A DNA stretch of 64,000 bases from Strix aluco. Its lineage: Eukaryota; Chordata; Aves; Strigiformes; Strigidae. Every line of letters starts with the position of its first letter. The first letter of the stretch is position 1. The notes under the pieces are model-generated. The model had not been told where the DNA came from. It did no database searches and was given only the letters and a program-made list of their open reading frames with translations. This document shows positions 1-12,595 of the stretch, one piece after another. A program made the translations under genes and the position numbers. The stretch lies in the NCBI RefSeq assembly GCF_031877795.1, contig NC_133934.1:26725716-26789715 (forward strand), in the 5' to 3' direction.

Positions 1-1341
1 AGTCTTAATTTTCACAGGGGGAAACAGCTGACAGTGGAAAAAAAAAAAATATATCCACAAGCAAAAGCAAACCCCTCTGCCTTCTGTCAGATGTTCTCAC
101 AGCTTTTTCAGAAGAGCATGTAGCATTTCACAGAGTGGTAGCAAAGGAGCAAGAGGGCTCTGCCACATGGAGGAAGTCGAGACCCCAAAACATGGGCAAC
201 CCCAAAAGCAGACCTCCATGCTGCGGAGAGCCCTGCTGAAGCCAGCCAGGCATGGTCTGCACAAGGTCAAGGTTTCAGACCAAACCGCCATCAAAACAGT
301 ATTCCCTGAAGGCTCTGCCATCTCTGCTGCTTATATTAAATACTTTTATTCCAAGTTTTTCAGCATTTTTTTTAATCTGGTGTATTGAAGACAGCACATT
401 CCTTTACTTTCTAAAACTTCAAACAAAGATTTCGCATCCCAGGCCACCACAAGGACACACAGAAATAATTATCAACCATATTTACATGCCAGCCAACTCT
501 AAATATTTCCCTAACGACACTTAGGCCCCAGAGCCTGTGTCTCCAAAGAAGTCAGTACCCAAAAGGAGGGAAGGGAGCCAGGGTCTCCCCAGGCAGGAAG
601 ACAAGGTGGGAGCACCTGCCCTCAGCTCCCGATGGGATGCACAGCTTTAAAACAAGGCAGGAGAAAAACCTCTCCCAGGACAGGAATATGCAGGGAAGTG
701 GGGGGAGAGAGAACAAATGGGCAAGAAGAGTGTTTGTCTCTTCATTTATCTCCCAGACAGCAGTCTGTTAGCCTTTAGCACTCTTGCTACGAGTCTGCCG
801 GACACCAAACAGCGGTGTATTCCCAGCGTTATCTCCGTTTCCTCTCCAAGAGAGCGTGTTGCCTTCCAGTTTTCCAGCTTTATACCAGGCTCCTCTTAAC
901 ACCGGGGCAACCCCTCACCCCCACGGCCTGGCACCTGCGGCGCGGGCGCGCAGCCTGCCGGCAATCCCGCTGGCAGCCGGCCTGCGCCCAGCTGCTCGCC
1001 GCCTCCTCCATTGCGAAAGGTGCCTAGTTCCCCCTCTCACTTCATGTGAACTCGGCTCGACTGGTAAAGAATAATTGCAGGCTTGTCCAAATTATCATTT
1101 GCAAAGTCTAGGAGGCACGTAAAGGCACCAATATTCAATTTGTGTTAGCCTCAGGCAGCTCATTTCAGCCTGGTCTTACACTCCTGCCCTCTGCCAGGTC
1201 AACCCAGTTGAGCTGATAAAATTTAGGAGGGGTTTTGCGACCTATTAGATCCCAGCCCATCTTTAACTATTATAATACTTTGGCTTTAGCTCAAAGTTTT
1301 GTTTTAAATTCCTAAGAAGAAATGAGCTGTGCAGCTTTCCT

Positions 1342-1376
<35 letters not shown>

Positions 1377-2041
1377 GCTATTTCTTTTAACATGAATAAG
1401 GAGTCCCTGGTATTTCTCATCTAATCACACATACCTCAGAGTGAAGGAGATGCTTGACCTCCTGATCAATACGTGTATTTTAAACAGTCATCAGAAACTT
1501 TTCCCAGATAAGGTCCCATTCTTATGCTAATGTCTATAACAGAGTGGCAGACAGCAGCCTATCTCAGGGCCCTCTCATCACCTCTCTGTCACTTGTGCCA
1601 CCACTCTGCATTCTGCACCAACTACACTATTTGAAATGTTGAAAAAGAAGAAACAGCCATACAAACAAAATACTCCTTCCAAAATTTACTTCAAGGACAT
1701 TAGGTATGTCACGCTGTGGTTTTTCTTTGACATGGAGAAACATACATCTTTTAATTTAAAACTCTCAGATCTGCAGATCACTTCCTTATTTAATACTTGC
1801 TTCTGCCTCTCATCTGTCATCTTTCCTCAGAATCACCAGAAATCTGTCACTTGGAGTCACCAAAACTGCACCAAGAATCTCTGCAACCCTCTCCGTTTGC
1901 CTTTTTGCCCTAAAAATATTTTTAGATGTATTTTCTAAACGAAATCCTGTCCTCTTACGTTGTCACCCCAGTCACAGAAGAGTAAACCCTCAGGTGAGGA
2001 CAGAGGGAGAGCAGAGCAAACCGAAAAGCGACGGTACCTAC
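1..2041. other. Non-coding stretch, probable RBM47 5' intron
   Basis: No protein resembling a known family in any frame. It contains a small CpG-rich pocket (895-1,025) and an A28 run (1,346-1,373). By conserved vertebrate gene order this side should lie within or just upstream of RBM47, but nothing in the bases themselves proves it. Confidence 0.5.
895..1025. promoter_or_regulatory. CpG-rich pocket, possible regulatory element
   Basis: About 130 bp with clustered CpGs, including a GCGGCGCGGGCGCGC core near 937-951, in otherwise AT-rich DNA. On the minus strand an ATG in a usable context opens a frame of about 43 codons with no known similarity. It could be an alternative promoter or enhancer; no start-site element is seen. 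Confidence 0.3.
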
Positions 2042-2560
2042 CTGGAGCCCGCCTCAGCGCCCAGCACCATTCGCAGCAATGGCAACGTTTCGGGGCAGCA
2101 GCCTAATGCATTTTCCTTTCTACCGCGCTGCTCAGCGAGAGTTGAGCAACTCCTCACCCTGCTGCTTGGAGCAACAGCTCTCCCAGCCTTAACCCCTGCT
2201 CTTGGCTCTTTTTTTTTTTTTTTTTTTTTTTTCTAAACAGAGTTTTTGAGCACTGAAACTTGCAATTAGTACCAGCTAAGCTAAAGCCCCTGCTCGCCCC
2301 TGCCCTAAGCCCCACATTCCAGGGCGCGGAGCGGGACGCTGAGCTCCGCCGGCACCGCGCAGCTCTTCCCCTCCCAGACCCGACTTTCTGCCGACAAACT
2401 CGATAAGGCTACAGGAGCTCAGGAACATGCAGTGAAACTCGGGCAGGGGAAAAATTGGTCTCTCATCCCCAGCCTGGGTGGTTTTTTTATCCTCCCGCCC
2501 CCCACCCCCTCCTCCCTTTCTCTCCGCACTCACAGTAGCAAGGTTGTCTTTTGACTACTC
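2042..2560 (-). promoter_or_regulatory. Candidate minus-strand promoter and first exon
   Basis: A moderately CpG-rich region (best at 2,310-2,400). Its low-coordinate part ends in a consensus minus-strand donor, GGCTCCAG|GTAGGT, at 2,042/2,041. This is the arrangement expected for a first exon transcribed leftwards, the direction expected for RBM47. The exon would be 5' UTR; its ATGs lead to short frames only. A T24 run (2,209-2,232) interrupts the segment, which weakens the case. Two more minus-strand donor-like sites lie at 2,526-2,531 and 2,571-2,576. Confidence 0.3.
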
Positions 2561-2961
2561 CCTGCCTTAAACTCACCAAACCAGATTTTTACTCCCAACA
2601 CCTTCCCGTAAATCTGAACTGAAATTTTACCCTGCTCGCTGAGCCTTGGCTGGCTGAGGGCCAGTACAGCATTCCTGTTGTTTTAAGAGGGCAGATAAAA
2701 AGAAAAAAAAAAAAAAAAGACGGGAAGGAAGGAAGAAAAGAGAGAGGGAAACCTGGAGAGATGCAAAGGCTAGAAGGAAGCAAACTTTTAGAGCAGCTTT
2801 AATAAAAATGTTGTGGGAGGGAGCGATTCCCTTTTATCTTTAAAGGGCTAAACCAGTGATTGTTTTTTGGCATTGTCAGTCATGAGAAAATACTCTCCTC
2901 AGCTGTCTGCATCCTTCAGGTGGATGGAGATTTGAAAAGAAAATAAACCACTGGTACTCAC

Positions 2962-3101
2962 CTGAAGGATGGCATCGCCGGCGTCAGCATGGCAGGGAGA
3001 GGAGCCTACACCTTTGCCTGATCCGGTTACCCCAAGGCAGCGGTAAAGTTGGTTAAAGTGCCACATTTTACCCTTTTCTGACCTAAAGTTACATGTGGTT
3101 T
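2962..3101 (-). other. Candidate minus-strand 5' exon (140 nt)
   Basis: Read on the minus strand, a good acceptor (TTTTGTTCCTTTTCTAG ending at 3,102) and an excellent donor (CTTCAG|GTGAGT) bracket 140 nt that contains two CpGs near the 3' end. Near that end ATGCTGACGCC opens a short frame running through the donor. It is probably a non-coding or upstream-ORF exon of the leftward gene (RBM47 by gene order). No transcript evidence is available. Confidence 0.35.
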
Positions 3102-3430
3102 CTAGAAAAGGAACAAAAGAGAAACCAGTTTATAAAAAAAAAAAAAAAAACCAACCAAAAAACAACCACCCAGCCAAGCCTTCTTTCAACCTCCGGGTGA
3201 TCCCTCTGACCGTTGTCTGGAAGGCTTAAAGAAACAATGAAGCAAGACTGTAAACTTTCTCACCCCCTTTTACATTACCTGTCTGTGCCTGGCTATGGGC
3301 TTTGATGTATTGAAACAAAGCACAAGACCTGTTTATAGTAAATGAAACCAACCAACAGAGAGATCTAATTCAGACTTGTGACTAAACAAACTGGAACAGG
3401 AAGCACACACCAACAGGGTTTTTTTTGTTG

Positions 3431-3511
3431 TTTTTTTTTTTTTTTTTTTTTAAGTAGTAATTCCTGCTTGCATTGTCATGCAACAGAAAAAAAAAAAAAA
3501 AAAAAAAAAAA
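3431..3511. repeat. T21 ... A25 inverted homopolymer pair
   Basis: A run of 21 T (3,431-3,451) and a run of 25 A (3,487-3,511) separated by 35 bp. They could pair into a long A-T stem in either strand's RNA. Such pairs can arise from two retroposon tails in opposite orientation, but no retroposon body is recognisable on either side. Confidence 0.9.
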
Positions 3512-3893
3512 GAAAAAATTTTCGGCTTCTTCATTCAGTCACTTTTGTTCAAATGCAGGGTTTTTTTGCTGTAAAGCTTAATACAGGCAATGTTTCATCA
3601 CGTATATGCAAATATTTAACAGAACAACATTTACCACCAGTAGTGATCTAAAGATCTTATTCATCTATTTGTTTCCCTGTGCAGGACGTTTCTGCAACTG
3701 ATTAGTATCCCCCTCCCACCAATTAACATCTGTAATTGATGACTAGATGGAGGATCTTCATCTAGGATAGCTGCACAAACAGTAGATTAGCAGCCCTGAA
3801 AATTAAATCTTTAAAGAATAAATAATATTGGAGGTTAAAGCTAGTGACAGAAATTAATTCTTCATAATTCTTCATAATTTAAAAATATTTTTT

Positions 3894-3932
3894 AATTCTT
3901 AATTAATTATTAGGAATTATTAATTAAGAATT
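3894..3932. repeat. AT-rich inverted repeat
   Basis: Perfect 14-bp arms, AATTCTTAATTAAT at 3,894-3,907 and its complement at 3,919-3,932, with an 11-bp spacer. It lies inside a longer AT-rich patch (3,851-3,955) that repeats AATTCTT-like words on both strands. Function unknown; such patches also arise by slippage. Confidence 0.85.
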
Positions 3933-6900
3933 CTTCTTAATTCTTAATTTTTAAAAGAAACATTCAGAGTTGAGTACACACTATGCTGCTATGTTACTGT
4001 TATATTACCTATGCTTTTTGAAAGAAGTTTGTCCTTCTAAACATGTATTTCTCTAATTGTATTCATTTTCCAGTAGAGAAAAATCCCACAAGTTTTACCT
4101 AACCAAATCCTTGGCTCCCTAAGAGAGTTTTGCTTTGGGCAGAAACCGATGAATCAAACTACTATTGGGATAACATGTAAAGCTACACAACCAATTGTTG
4201 CAAAGTTCAAGTTAGCAGTGTGTCCCCTCCAAACCATCACAATTCAAAAGTTGATAAGGGGATGTGATTCCAGTTTCAGCAAATGCATCAAGCATAAAAA
4301 AATATTTCAGAATTTAGAAGTATTAATGAGCAAATAATCATGGGGAAAATTGTTGTCAAATACTTGAATTAAAATGAGAATTCATCATTATCTGCAAACA
4401 TTTTGTGCAGTTAAATTCTTTAAGGAAAAATAGTCCAGAAAAGCAAATAATGAGGGTCTTAGTGGTACAAAAATCTCTTAAGTATTCTAGCATCATCTTC
4501 CTTAAAATCACGGCCTGTTTGTCCCAAGTGAGGCTTTTCCATAGTGTCTTCATCCAATAAGTTTGCCAGTAAAGTTCTGAGGAAATCCATCTCACACAGA
4601 GAGAGCTTATGCTCCATTTAGAGGAGCAAAATTAGCATTACTGGCAGAAGTACTTCTTTGCCAACATGTACAGATTACTTCTTCTAAATTAGAGTCTCTA
4701 TAATACAATGAATAGTATAGAAACTGGAAAGAAAGACATATGAATGTACTGTCTTGCATGTCCAGGACACAGCTATACTACCACGAGCTGTGGTTGCACC
4801 AGTGCGGTAAAGCCAACTGTGTAAAGGTATGCTGCTAAAAGAGTAACTCTGCCTGTTTTACTGACTCTTCACATGTGCTTGTGAGTCTCACCTCTGACTG
4901 ACATACCTCTGAAAACCAAAAAATTCCTCTTATTGTAACAGCTGTACCAGTTAACCTACCACGAGACTTCCTTGTCAGTGCTGGTCAGACTGGATTCAAC
5001 ATCCTCTCTGTAAGCCAGTTCATGCCTTTTTGGTGGAGGATTCAAATAGGTTTGCTTGTAAGAGACTAAAGATAGGAAAGAGTTTGTCATTTTTCTTAGG
5101 GCAGTTCAGCTGCAGGTGAAGAGTGTCACAGCACGTGGGGATTTTAGTCAGGCCACAGCTCATCCAACAATTAAAATACCCGTTACTGCTGGCTCTGTCT
5201 CTGTGTGACAGACACTTTCCATGGACTCAGGTGAGACTGCAAGGTACCACATCTGTCTGCAGATCCCTGCACGTACAGGGATGACCGCGACACATCTGCT
5301 CACAGCTTTTTAATGGATTTCCAAACTTTGGTGAGGACAGTGCTTTCTACACTGCACAGTTGCCAACAAAACAGTAGTGCAAAACCTCCACTATTTATTG
5401 TTTGTAGCAATAAATAGAGAATTTCATACTGTACTCTGATTCACAGATTCCAGTTCAATGGCAAATGTTGTCAGGTCGTTCCTGATGTGCCCTTTCCTTT
5501 CTCAGCACACAGCAGCCATTCAGAAGACTGTAGCAATTCAGGAAAGTCTCTTTTTGACTGGATCTATCACAAGCTGAGATGGGATGAAAGTATCCTTGAA
5601 AATTTATGATCAGTCGTAGGGACTGTGGCCATTGGGCGTTCAGGTCATCTAGAATTAAACATTAGATCTAATTGATCTAATGGTAGTCTGAGCCATTTTT
5701 AACATCAGAATAATTTTTCTCCCTCTGTATCCCAATTTTTCAGCTGACACAATGTTTTAGGGGGTTGTGTGCTCTTTACGTAGGAAGAAAAGAGTGACCC
5801 ACCCGTAATTTGCTGCAGCACCCTTCAGTCTATGGGTTAAAATGAAAGAGCAGTCACAACCCTGCAGCATGGAGCAGAGATTTCCTGTTCCTCTGCCAAG
5901 CCATGGTAGGGTTTCTGACCAAAAGAAAAGAATTTAATGAGTCCATAGCAAAGCAAATTAAGCTAAGTGCAGCATGATTAGGCTGTGAACACTAATCTTT
6001 AAAGGCAACAGTATTTGATTAAGGAAGGCATCCTCCAAAACTGATCTTAAAATTGCAGTAAAAAATGTCTGGCTATGAACATTCAGAGTTGGGGAGCTGG
6101 GGGTTTTTTTGGGGGGGTGTGTCTCCCAGTTTATAACGTTTCTTTCTGAGTATGGCTTATTGTGGTATCAGTTGTGTAATACCTATTGTAGAGTTTATCA
6201 CTACTGCCAAGGGCTGTCTTTCCTGCAGCAAGAAACTGCATGTTGAAAGTTTGGCATCTGCATTTCATTCAGGAGATTATGAAAACCCTTTTTTTTTTTT
6301 TTTCCCTAATTGGGAAACTATGAAAAACACAAGTGAGAAAGTGTGTTACACTGTAATTAAATGTTTCTAAATATCAGAAAACTAATTGGACAAGTGAAAT
6401 ATTTGTTACTTCTGTAAAAAAAAAAAAAAAAGTTAAAAAGCCTCTATTTCAACTCCAGATTTTTGTTTAAGCTTTCTAACACAGAATGTTTCCTAGTACA
6501 GGTTAAATGCTTTGATATAATTCAGTAAGCAACGACAGTCTGCAATTAAGTCAGTCATCTTACAATGTTTGATATTTTCCCCAGTTAAAGTTGAAGCTCG
6601 GAGAGTGAACATTTCTGATAGTGGTCTGTGGAATACTATAATTTCCTACATAAGAGGCTTAGTCTGTGACACAGCACAGACGTCTCCTCCAGAGAGGTCT
6701 TGTAGGGAGCAGATCTGGGACCCTGTTTTTCAGGAAGAGGGGATGAGACAGACAGGGGCAGCTAACAAGGAGGGTAGCAGAAGGAAAGCGAGAGCCTAAC
6801 AAAGCCCTTGCAGATCTTCGGTCTCCCAGGACCATCCTGTCTTCTGTCCCATCCACTCTCCTGGGAGCTGGCTGAGGCCAGCATAGCATCAGAGCAGAAA

Positions 6901-9900
6901 AATCATCCCTTTGTCAGCACAGCCGAAAGAATCAGAGCTGGCTCTGTCTATAGGTTTAAATGCCTCTTACCAACAAAGCTCCTCATATTGTAAACATTCC
7001 ACTTCTCCTCAGAATGCATTTACAGGCATTTTTCTACTGGTACCAGTAGAATTTAATTATTTAACTCTTATCACTTGGGATGCACAGAGAGATCCTGTGG
7101 CTTGGATACAATGCCTTTTACTAACAAAACTTGTCTTGGTTTGAGATCATTTTCTGCCAAGACCAAAAGAGTGTAATATAAGAGAATGAATTTCCTTTCA
7201 AAGATCAAATCCAGACACATAACTTCATGAAAGGCATCACAGGCTTGTACAGAAGAATTTGTTTAGAAATGTTTTAAGGGTAGGGGAAAAATCATGTCTC
7301 TTTTCTTCATGTGGTCATGAAAACACATTGAATGCAGAAGTTTAATGGAATAGCTCAAATTATTCTTGATAATCCAAATTATAAGGATTACAGTTTGAAT
7401 TATTAAGAAATTCTAGCAGCTGAGACAATTTCCCCCATCCTCTTGTCCTCTCATGTTTTGCCACCTGTGCTGTTTTCTCTCTGACATTTCCATGCAGGCT
7501 GATTGCAATCTCTGTCTCTGTGGCTTTCCTCTCTCCCCATCGTCTCCTCCCAGTCTGTACATCTTGCTTTCCTACTTGGTGGTTTGACCATCCTATCCCT
7601 CTCAACAGCCTCATCTTCTATCTACACACTTTTCAGATCCAGGCTTTTGTTTAAACCCTTCATATCTCAGCCCTTCTCATTCTTGTCTCCATCTCAGCAC
7701 TTTACCTCTACCTTGCTGTGACTCCAGCAATGTCAGCCCAGGCCACACTAATATTTGCTTTTCTACAAATAACCTCATGTGTTCTTCCATGTTGCCCTCA
7801 CACCAAATACAATCCACAAACTAAAAGAAGCAGGTAAAGCTGCCAGTGCCTTTTCCTTGAGTCCCTCATTAAGACTGCCCGTTGTGATAGCAGTGAGATT
7901 CCCAGTGTTATGTTTTGGGATGGAGATGACATGCTGGGAAACATGCCCTCACCTGGCACTGGCAGCAGCTATGAAGCCTGCCTGGGTGTGCTGCAGCTTG
8001 CTGTCCTCTTTTTGCCCTTCCTCTCACTGCAATAACTCTCCTTCACCTCTAAGTCCCAGCTGTCGGTCACAGTTCACCCTGTGTAGCCAGTTACACCTGT
8101 GGGAGCCATGTACAAAGTGGTCTTTTGATTTAGAGGTTTGCATTTGCTGTGCACAGGAGCCCCTGGCCACAGACGTGCAGCCACAGCGGCTCCGTGGGCT
8201 GTTCGCCTCTGCCCAGGCCCTGCGAGCTGCCAGGGGCTCTGCCCCCCAGCAAGCCCCAGTGCGGGGATGTCACAGCAATGTCTGTCTTTGATAGCAGTGG
8301 CTCTATTTTATCTTTGAAGTAAGCCCTTTACTCAGGGGAGCAGGCATGCTTGGTATGCCATGTGCTCCTGCTGCGTTCGGCCAGGAAATACTCCTTGGGG
8401 ATCCTGGAGCCAGAGAGGTACATTGGGGCACTTTAGTTCAGGGATGTCTGCATGATGCACCTTGGCTGCATGCAAACATGCCCTTAGATAACCCTCACCG
8501 CACTTCCAACCAAATCCACAACTTGCAGGGTGCTGCAACAAGCTGCTGCTCTTCTTCCCTCTTGATTTTATTAAAGCTCTGCACTTTCACATAGCCATGA
8601 GCAGCACCTCCTTCAGCACAGAAATAATAATAGTAATGTCATTTCTGTTATTATTATGCTGAGCTCTCTCACATATACAAAGTGGTTTTCCAGTCCTTGT
8701 AATAAAATGAGGACCTGGAAATGCTAGGGTAAACCCTTCTGAATGTAGTATTGCTCTTCTCTCTTAATTTCTCAGCTCAGAAGAGTGGATAGTTTGCACA
8801 GGGGATCTCAGAGACATCTTCTGCCTTGTGGATGGTTGAGAATTCACAGGTGAAAACTTGGGCACTGTCTTCATAGCAAACATACATTTCTCTAGCTTAA
8901 AACTGGAAGCCATCGCTGGTGAAAATAGAAGCTGAGTAAAATCACAAGGCTATGTGGTCAGATTTAACTCTGACTAGGAGACACACTGAGTGCTGGTCTG
9001 GTATTTACTCTTAAGTCACTTCTCTTGGAAGGGAAGTGAAACAGGCAAAGTGCAGCAGAAGCAGTTCGGCAGGAAATTATCGTTATGTACTGAAGCAAGC
9101 TCTAAGAACAGAACAAAAATCACGCCAAGTAGAATTCAGCTATTTATTAATCCTTGTAAAAGGGGAAAAGAGAACAAAAGAAGTTGCCTAAGTTCACAAT
9201 TTCTGTCTCTCAGCACACAGAATAAGCAAGGTTGAGAGGCCCCGAGACAACATCAGATACCGCTGCAGCGCATGTAGACACTTGTGTGCTCGGCTGGGTG
9301 TGAGCTTGTGTGGGGGTCAGGGGAACAACCAGGAAGGTTGTGCCTGTGGGAGGGAGGGGGTGTTCACACACATCCCATAATAGTCATGGGTGGTTAGGAG
9401 GAAAAAAAAAGTACTCAAATTACTCAGTGACTCAAAAATAATGCTGAGAGCTGAACGCTGTCCACTCTCCAAAGGACAAAAGTCTCCAGCAGGACACAGG
9501 ACACAGGCTGTGGGACTGTAATGCAGAAAAAGGAACCCATCAAACAGGAAGGTCACCCAGATATGCGAGATCTTTGTCCCACATAAGCCTTATGCTAATA
9601 AACACTGACATTCTTTATGACCTAAATAGCTAGGTAAAATTAAAAGGTTTGTTTTTTTTTTTTAAATTAGCAATTTGCAAGAAACCCAGGATCATTAATT
9701 GCAATTCAGACTACAGAAATATTTAAGTGCATGATATCTTGGACACAGGAGAAGTCAAGTAATCATGAAATAGTTTATTTGTAGCACCAGATGACACTAA
9801 ACCAGAAGGCCCCTCTGTGGACTTTTGGTAGGACTGTCCACCTGCACTGTTGTTCACTGTCCAGCATCTTCTCTGTTCTGTGCACGAGCTTGCAGCTTCT

Positions 9901-12550
9901 GAGCCTGAAGTTGTCTCCGGTCTACCCACCCACCCAAGAGTAATGTTCTTGAACTTCTAACCCTAGAAGGACATATGCCCAAAGATGAATTTCAGCAGGA
10001 AATTATGGTTACCTTTGCATTTGCCTTGGCTTTCAGCAAAGCTCCGTGTTGATACTCAAATTTGGAAACTGTTCCTGTTTCTAACATCCACTCTGGTACA
10101 GGATCTTGAAAGCCTCTGACAGCTACCTTCAATAACGTGTGGCAGGTGTCACAAACCAGCTTCCATGAGATCTAACTCATTTTTGCAGTAATTCCTTAAA
10201 ATATTCCCATGGGGTCATGATATGGCAAAAAGAAAAGTAAGATTGGGCCCTTGACTGCCTTTGGTCAAACATTACCCATGTTTCCTCATTCCAGGCTTTG
10301 GGTAGCTGCTGCCTGCCCCACTGGTGAGGAAATTCCAAATGCCAAGGCCAGGCCAGTGCCAGCATCTGGCTGCATGTCTCTCACCCTCCAAAGACGACAC
10401 AGAAATCAATAACTGGTGATGCACAAGGGAAAAAGAGGGTACAGACTACTAGGAGAGTCAAGCATCAGCAATGGTGATGGAAGGAGTAATTAAACATTAC
10501 AAAATATCCACACACCTTGCTGGTAAATAGGGAAAGCAAGCTATGTGACAGAGAACTTTTCAAGGTCACAATATTTTCACAATATTTTCTCTCTTCTTTT
10601 TTTTTTTTTTTTAATTAAAAAAGCCAAGAACCACAAAAAGAATACATATCACATTGAACAACAAATTGCACCACAAGCCATTATGAGATTTGGATTTGCA
10701 CAGAGTAAGTGTCCCATCTCAAACCAGGTATAGGAAAGTTAAAAACACTCTGCTTGCCTGTCAAGCCAGCTTGAAACCTAGAGAGAGTGACCAGCTCAGT
10801 CAGGAATACTCTGAGAAGCACTGAAGTCCAGTTTTTACAATTTCTGTGATAATTATTTTACAACTAAGCATGTGAGATAATGCTGGTGGTAATTATACAA
10901 CAGCAGCACAGTGTGTCTTGTTCCAATATTTGAAGAGGAACCCTACCCTTACCAGTTCCTGTATATTCATGGCAGCAAGATGAACAGTACAACACAGATT
11001 TGTGATGTTATACAGAACCCATATTTATCAGTTCAATCCACTTGTAGTGTCCTGCAGTTAGCTAATGATGAACATCTGTATCTTTCCAGTTTTTTCTCTT
11101 TTTCAATAATTCCCAGCATCTTTTCTGCTTAATCTGACGGTTCAAACAAGGCAGTTCTAATGAGGAATTAAATCCTCCCTAGCCGAAAATTTATTAAAAA
11201 TGTATAGTATAAAAGTGAAATTCACCCAGCCTACATGAAAACTGCAGAATGTATATACATGAATAAAAGACATGACATTAATATTCATGTATTATTTTAG
11301 ACTTCGTTGCAATATTCTAAGCAATTCACTGTTCTTTAAGAAATTAACCTAGAAGCAATGTTTAGCATTGCATATATTAATTCACACAGAAAAAGAACAA
11401 GATCAAAATAAAACTATGACTTTCAGTTATACATACATGGTAAGTGGAAGAATTTGTGACAGTCACAAACAGGGTCATGGATACAGTTGGTTTGACTTTA
11501 ACTAACTATAAATAATAACAAAAAAGGTAATTCTTGTTGGATAATATTTCCAGTCCAGGTGTACTCTACCCCAAGGAAGTCCTGTTGACAAAGTCTATTC
11601 AGATTATAAATTCTGTGGGGAAAAACATGGGATGTGATTCGCATTTGACAGCACTTAGCATAACAAGGTCCTGATCCATGACCAAGTCCCTCCAGCCCTA
11701 CTATAAAATAAACTATAATAGCAATCATAATAACCATTAGCTCCTCTGTAGGTTTTCTCATCAGGAACCCTGATGAAATATTTAGCAGGTTGATTAATGG
11801 GATTCACTAGAAGAAAAACTAATGGCTTATTCTGGTCTTAGTAAGAGAATGCCAAATAAATCTGTGTGCCCTAAAATAGTCTCTTACCAGCAAATGCAGT
11901 GCCTCTTTGACAGAAGTGTTGTTTCATACATTACACTCCAGTTCCTGGCTGTACTAGAAGGGTGTCACGGGCAGTGGTGGCTGGAAGCCGTGGGGGGGTG
12001 ATGCTAACAGTGTCTCAAGTGCTGCCTCCACTGAGGATAGGTCTTTGCTGAAATGAAAGCTTTAAACAGGAAAGTAAAAAAGAAGGAAGCAAGGAACACT
12101 TGCTGCAAATGGATGGTGAAGACATGTCCTGCCCAGCTGGGAAGGCAAAGGGGATAGTTAACCTGGGGCGGAGTGGAGTAAAGGGAGGTGGCAGGAAGTG
12201 GACATGAAGATGATGAGGCCAAGGGGTTTACATTTAACCTAAGAGTTCAAAAAGAAATCAGTACTAACTTACCTGTTCATTCACTAGTTTTAGTATTTCT
12301 CTTTGTTAATTAACCAGAAAGAAACCTAGACCAGAAGGAATTGCTTCAGTTTAATTATCACAGAGCTATGACTAATCAAAGTAATCAATAGTTGAACATT
12401 CCTTCACCTAGGAAATTAACTACAAATTCAAAACTAGCTTTTATTATCTTGCAATAAGCAGTTTTCCAGATCCCCTCCCACCTCTGCTGAGAAGTATGAG
12501 TTGCCGCAGACCTGATGACTTACACTACCTGGAAGCCAGCCAGGACTTAC

Positions 12551-12595
12551 CTTCAGCGCCATGTAATGGACTCTGCCATTGCTGCCAGACTGCTC
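12551..12595 (-). other. Candidate minus-strand 45-nt exon
   Basis: On the minus strand an acceptor (CTCTGCTTTTGTAG ending at 12,596) and a consensus donor (CTGAAG|GTAAGT) enclose exactly 45 nt. One frame is open across it (15 codons, EQSGSNGRVHYMALK), a second is open too, and the third has a stop, so coding potential is not proven. I do not recognise the peptide. Its splice sites are among the best on the minus strand in the left part. A 5' non-coding exon of RBM47 or of an unannotated transcript is possible. Confidence 0.33.

Larger units (their letters stand above)
3102..12550. other. Non-coding stretch
   Basis: 9.4 kb without a recognisable exon. It holds an A17 run (3,134-3,150), a T21/A25 pair (3,431-3,511), an AT-rich palindrome (3,894-3,932) and scattered T/A runs. 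The longest open frame, 170 codons at 7,779-8,291 on the + strand, has no family resemblance, no splice or UTR context, and is low-complexity Ser/Pro/Leu-rich in places. Confidence 0.6.

Noticed and set aside
7779..8291. 170-codon + strand open frame
   Set aside because: No recognisable domain, no splice-site or UTR context, and a composition like translated non-coding DNA.
12267..12330. Minus-strand donor GAACAG|GTAAGT
   Set aside because: No convincing acceptor upstream and an AT-rich body, so no exon can be delimited.
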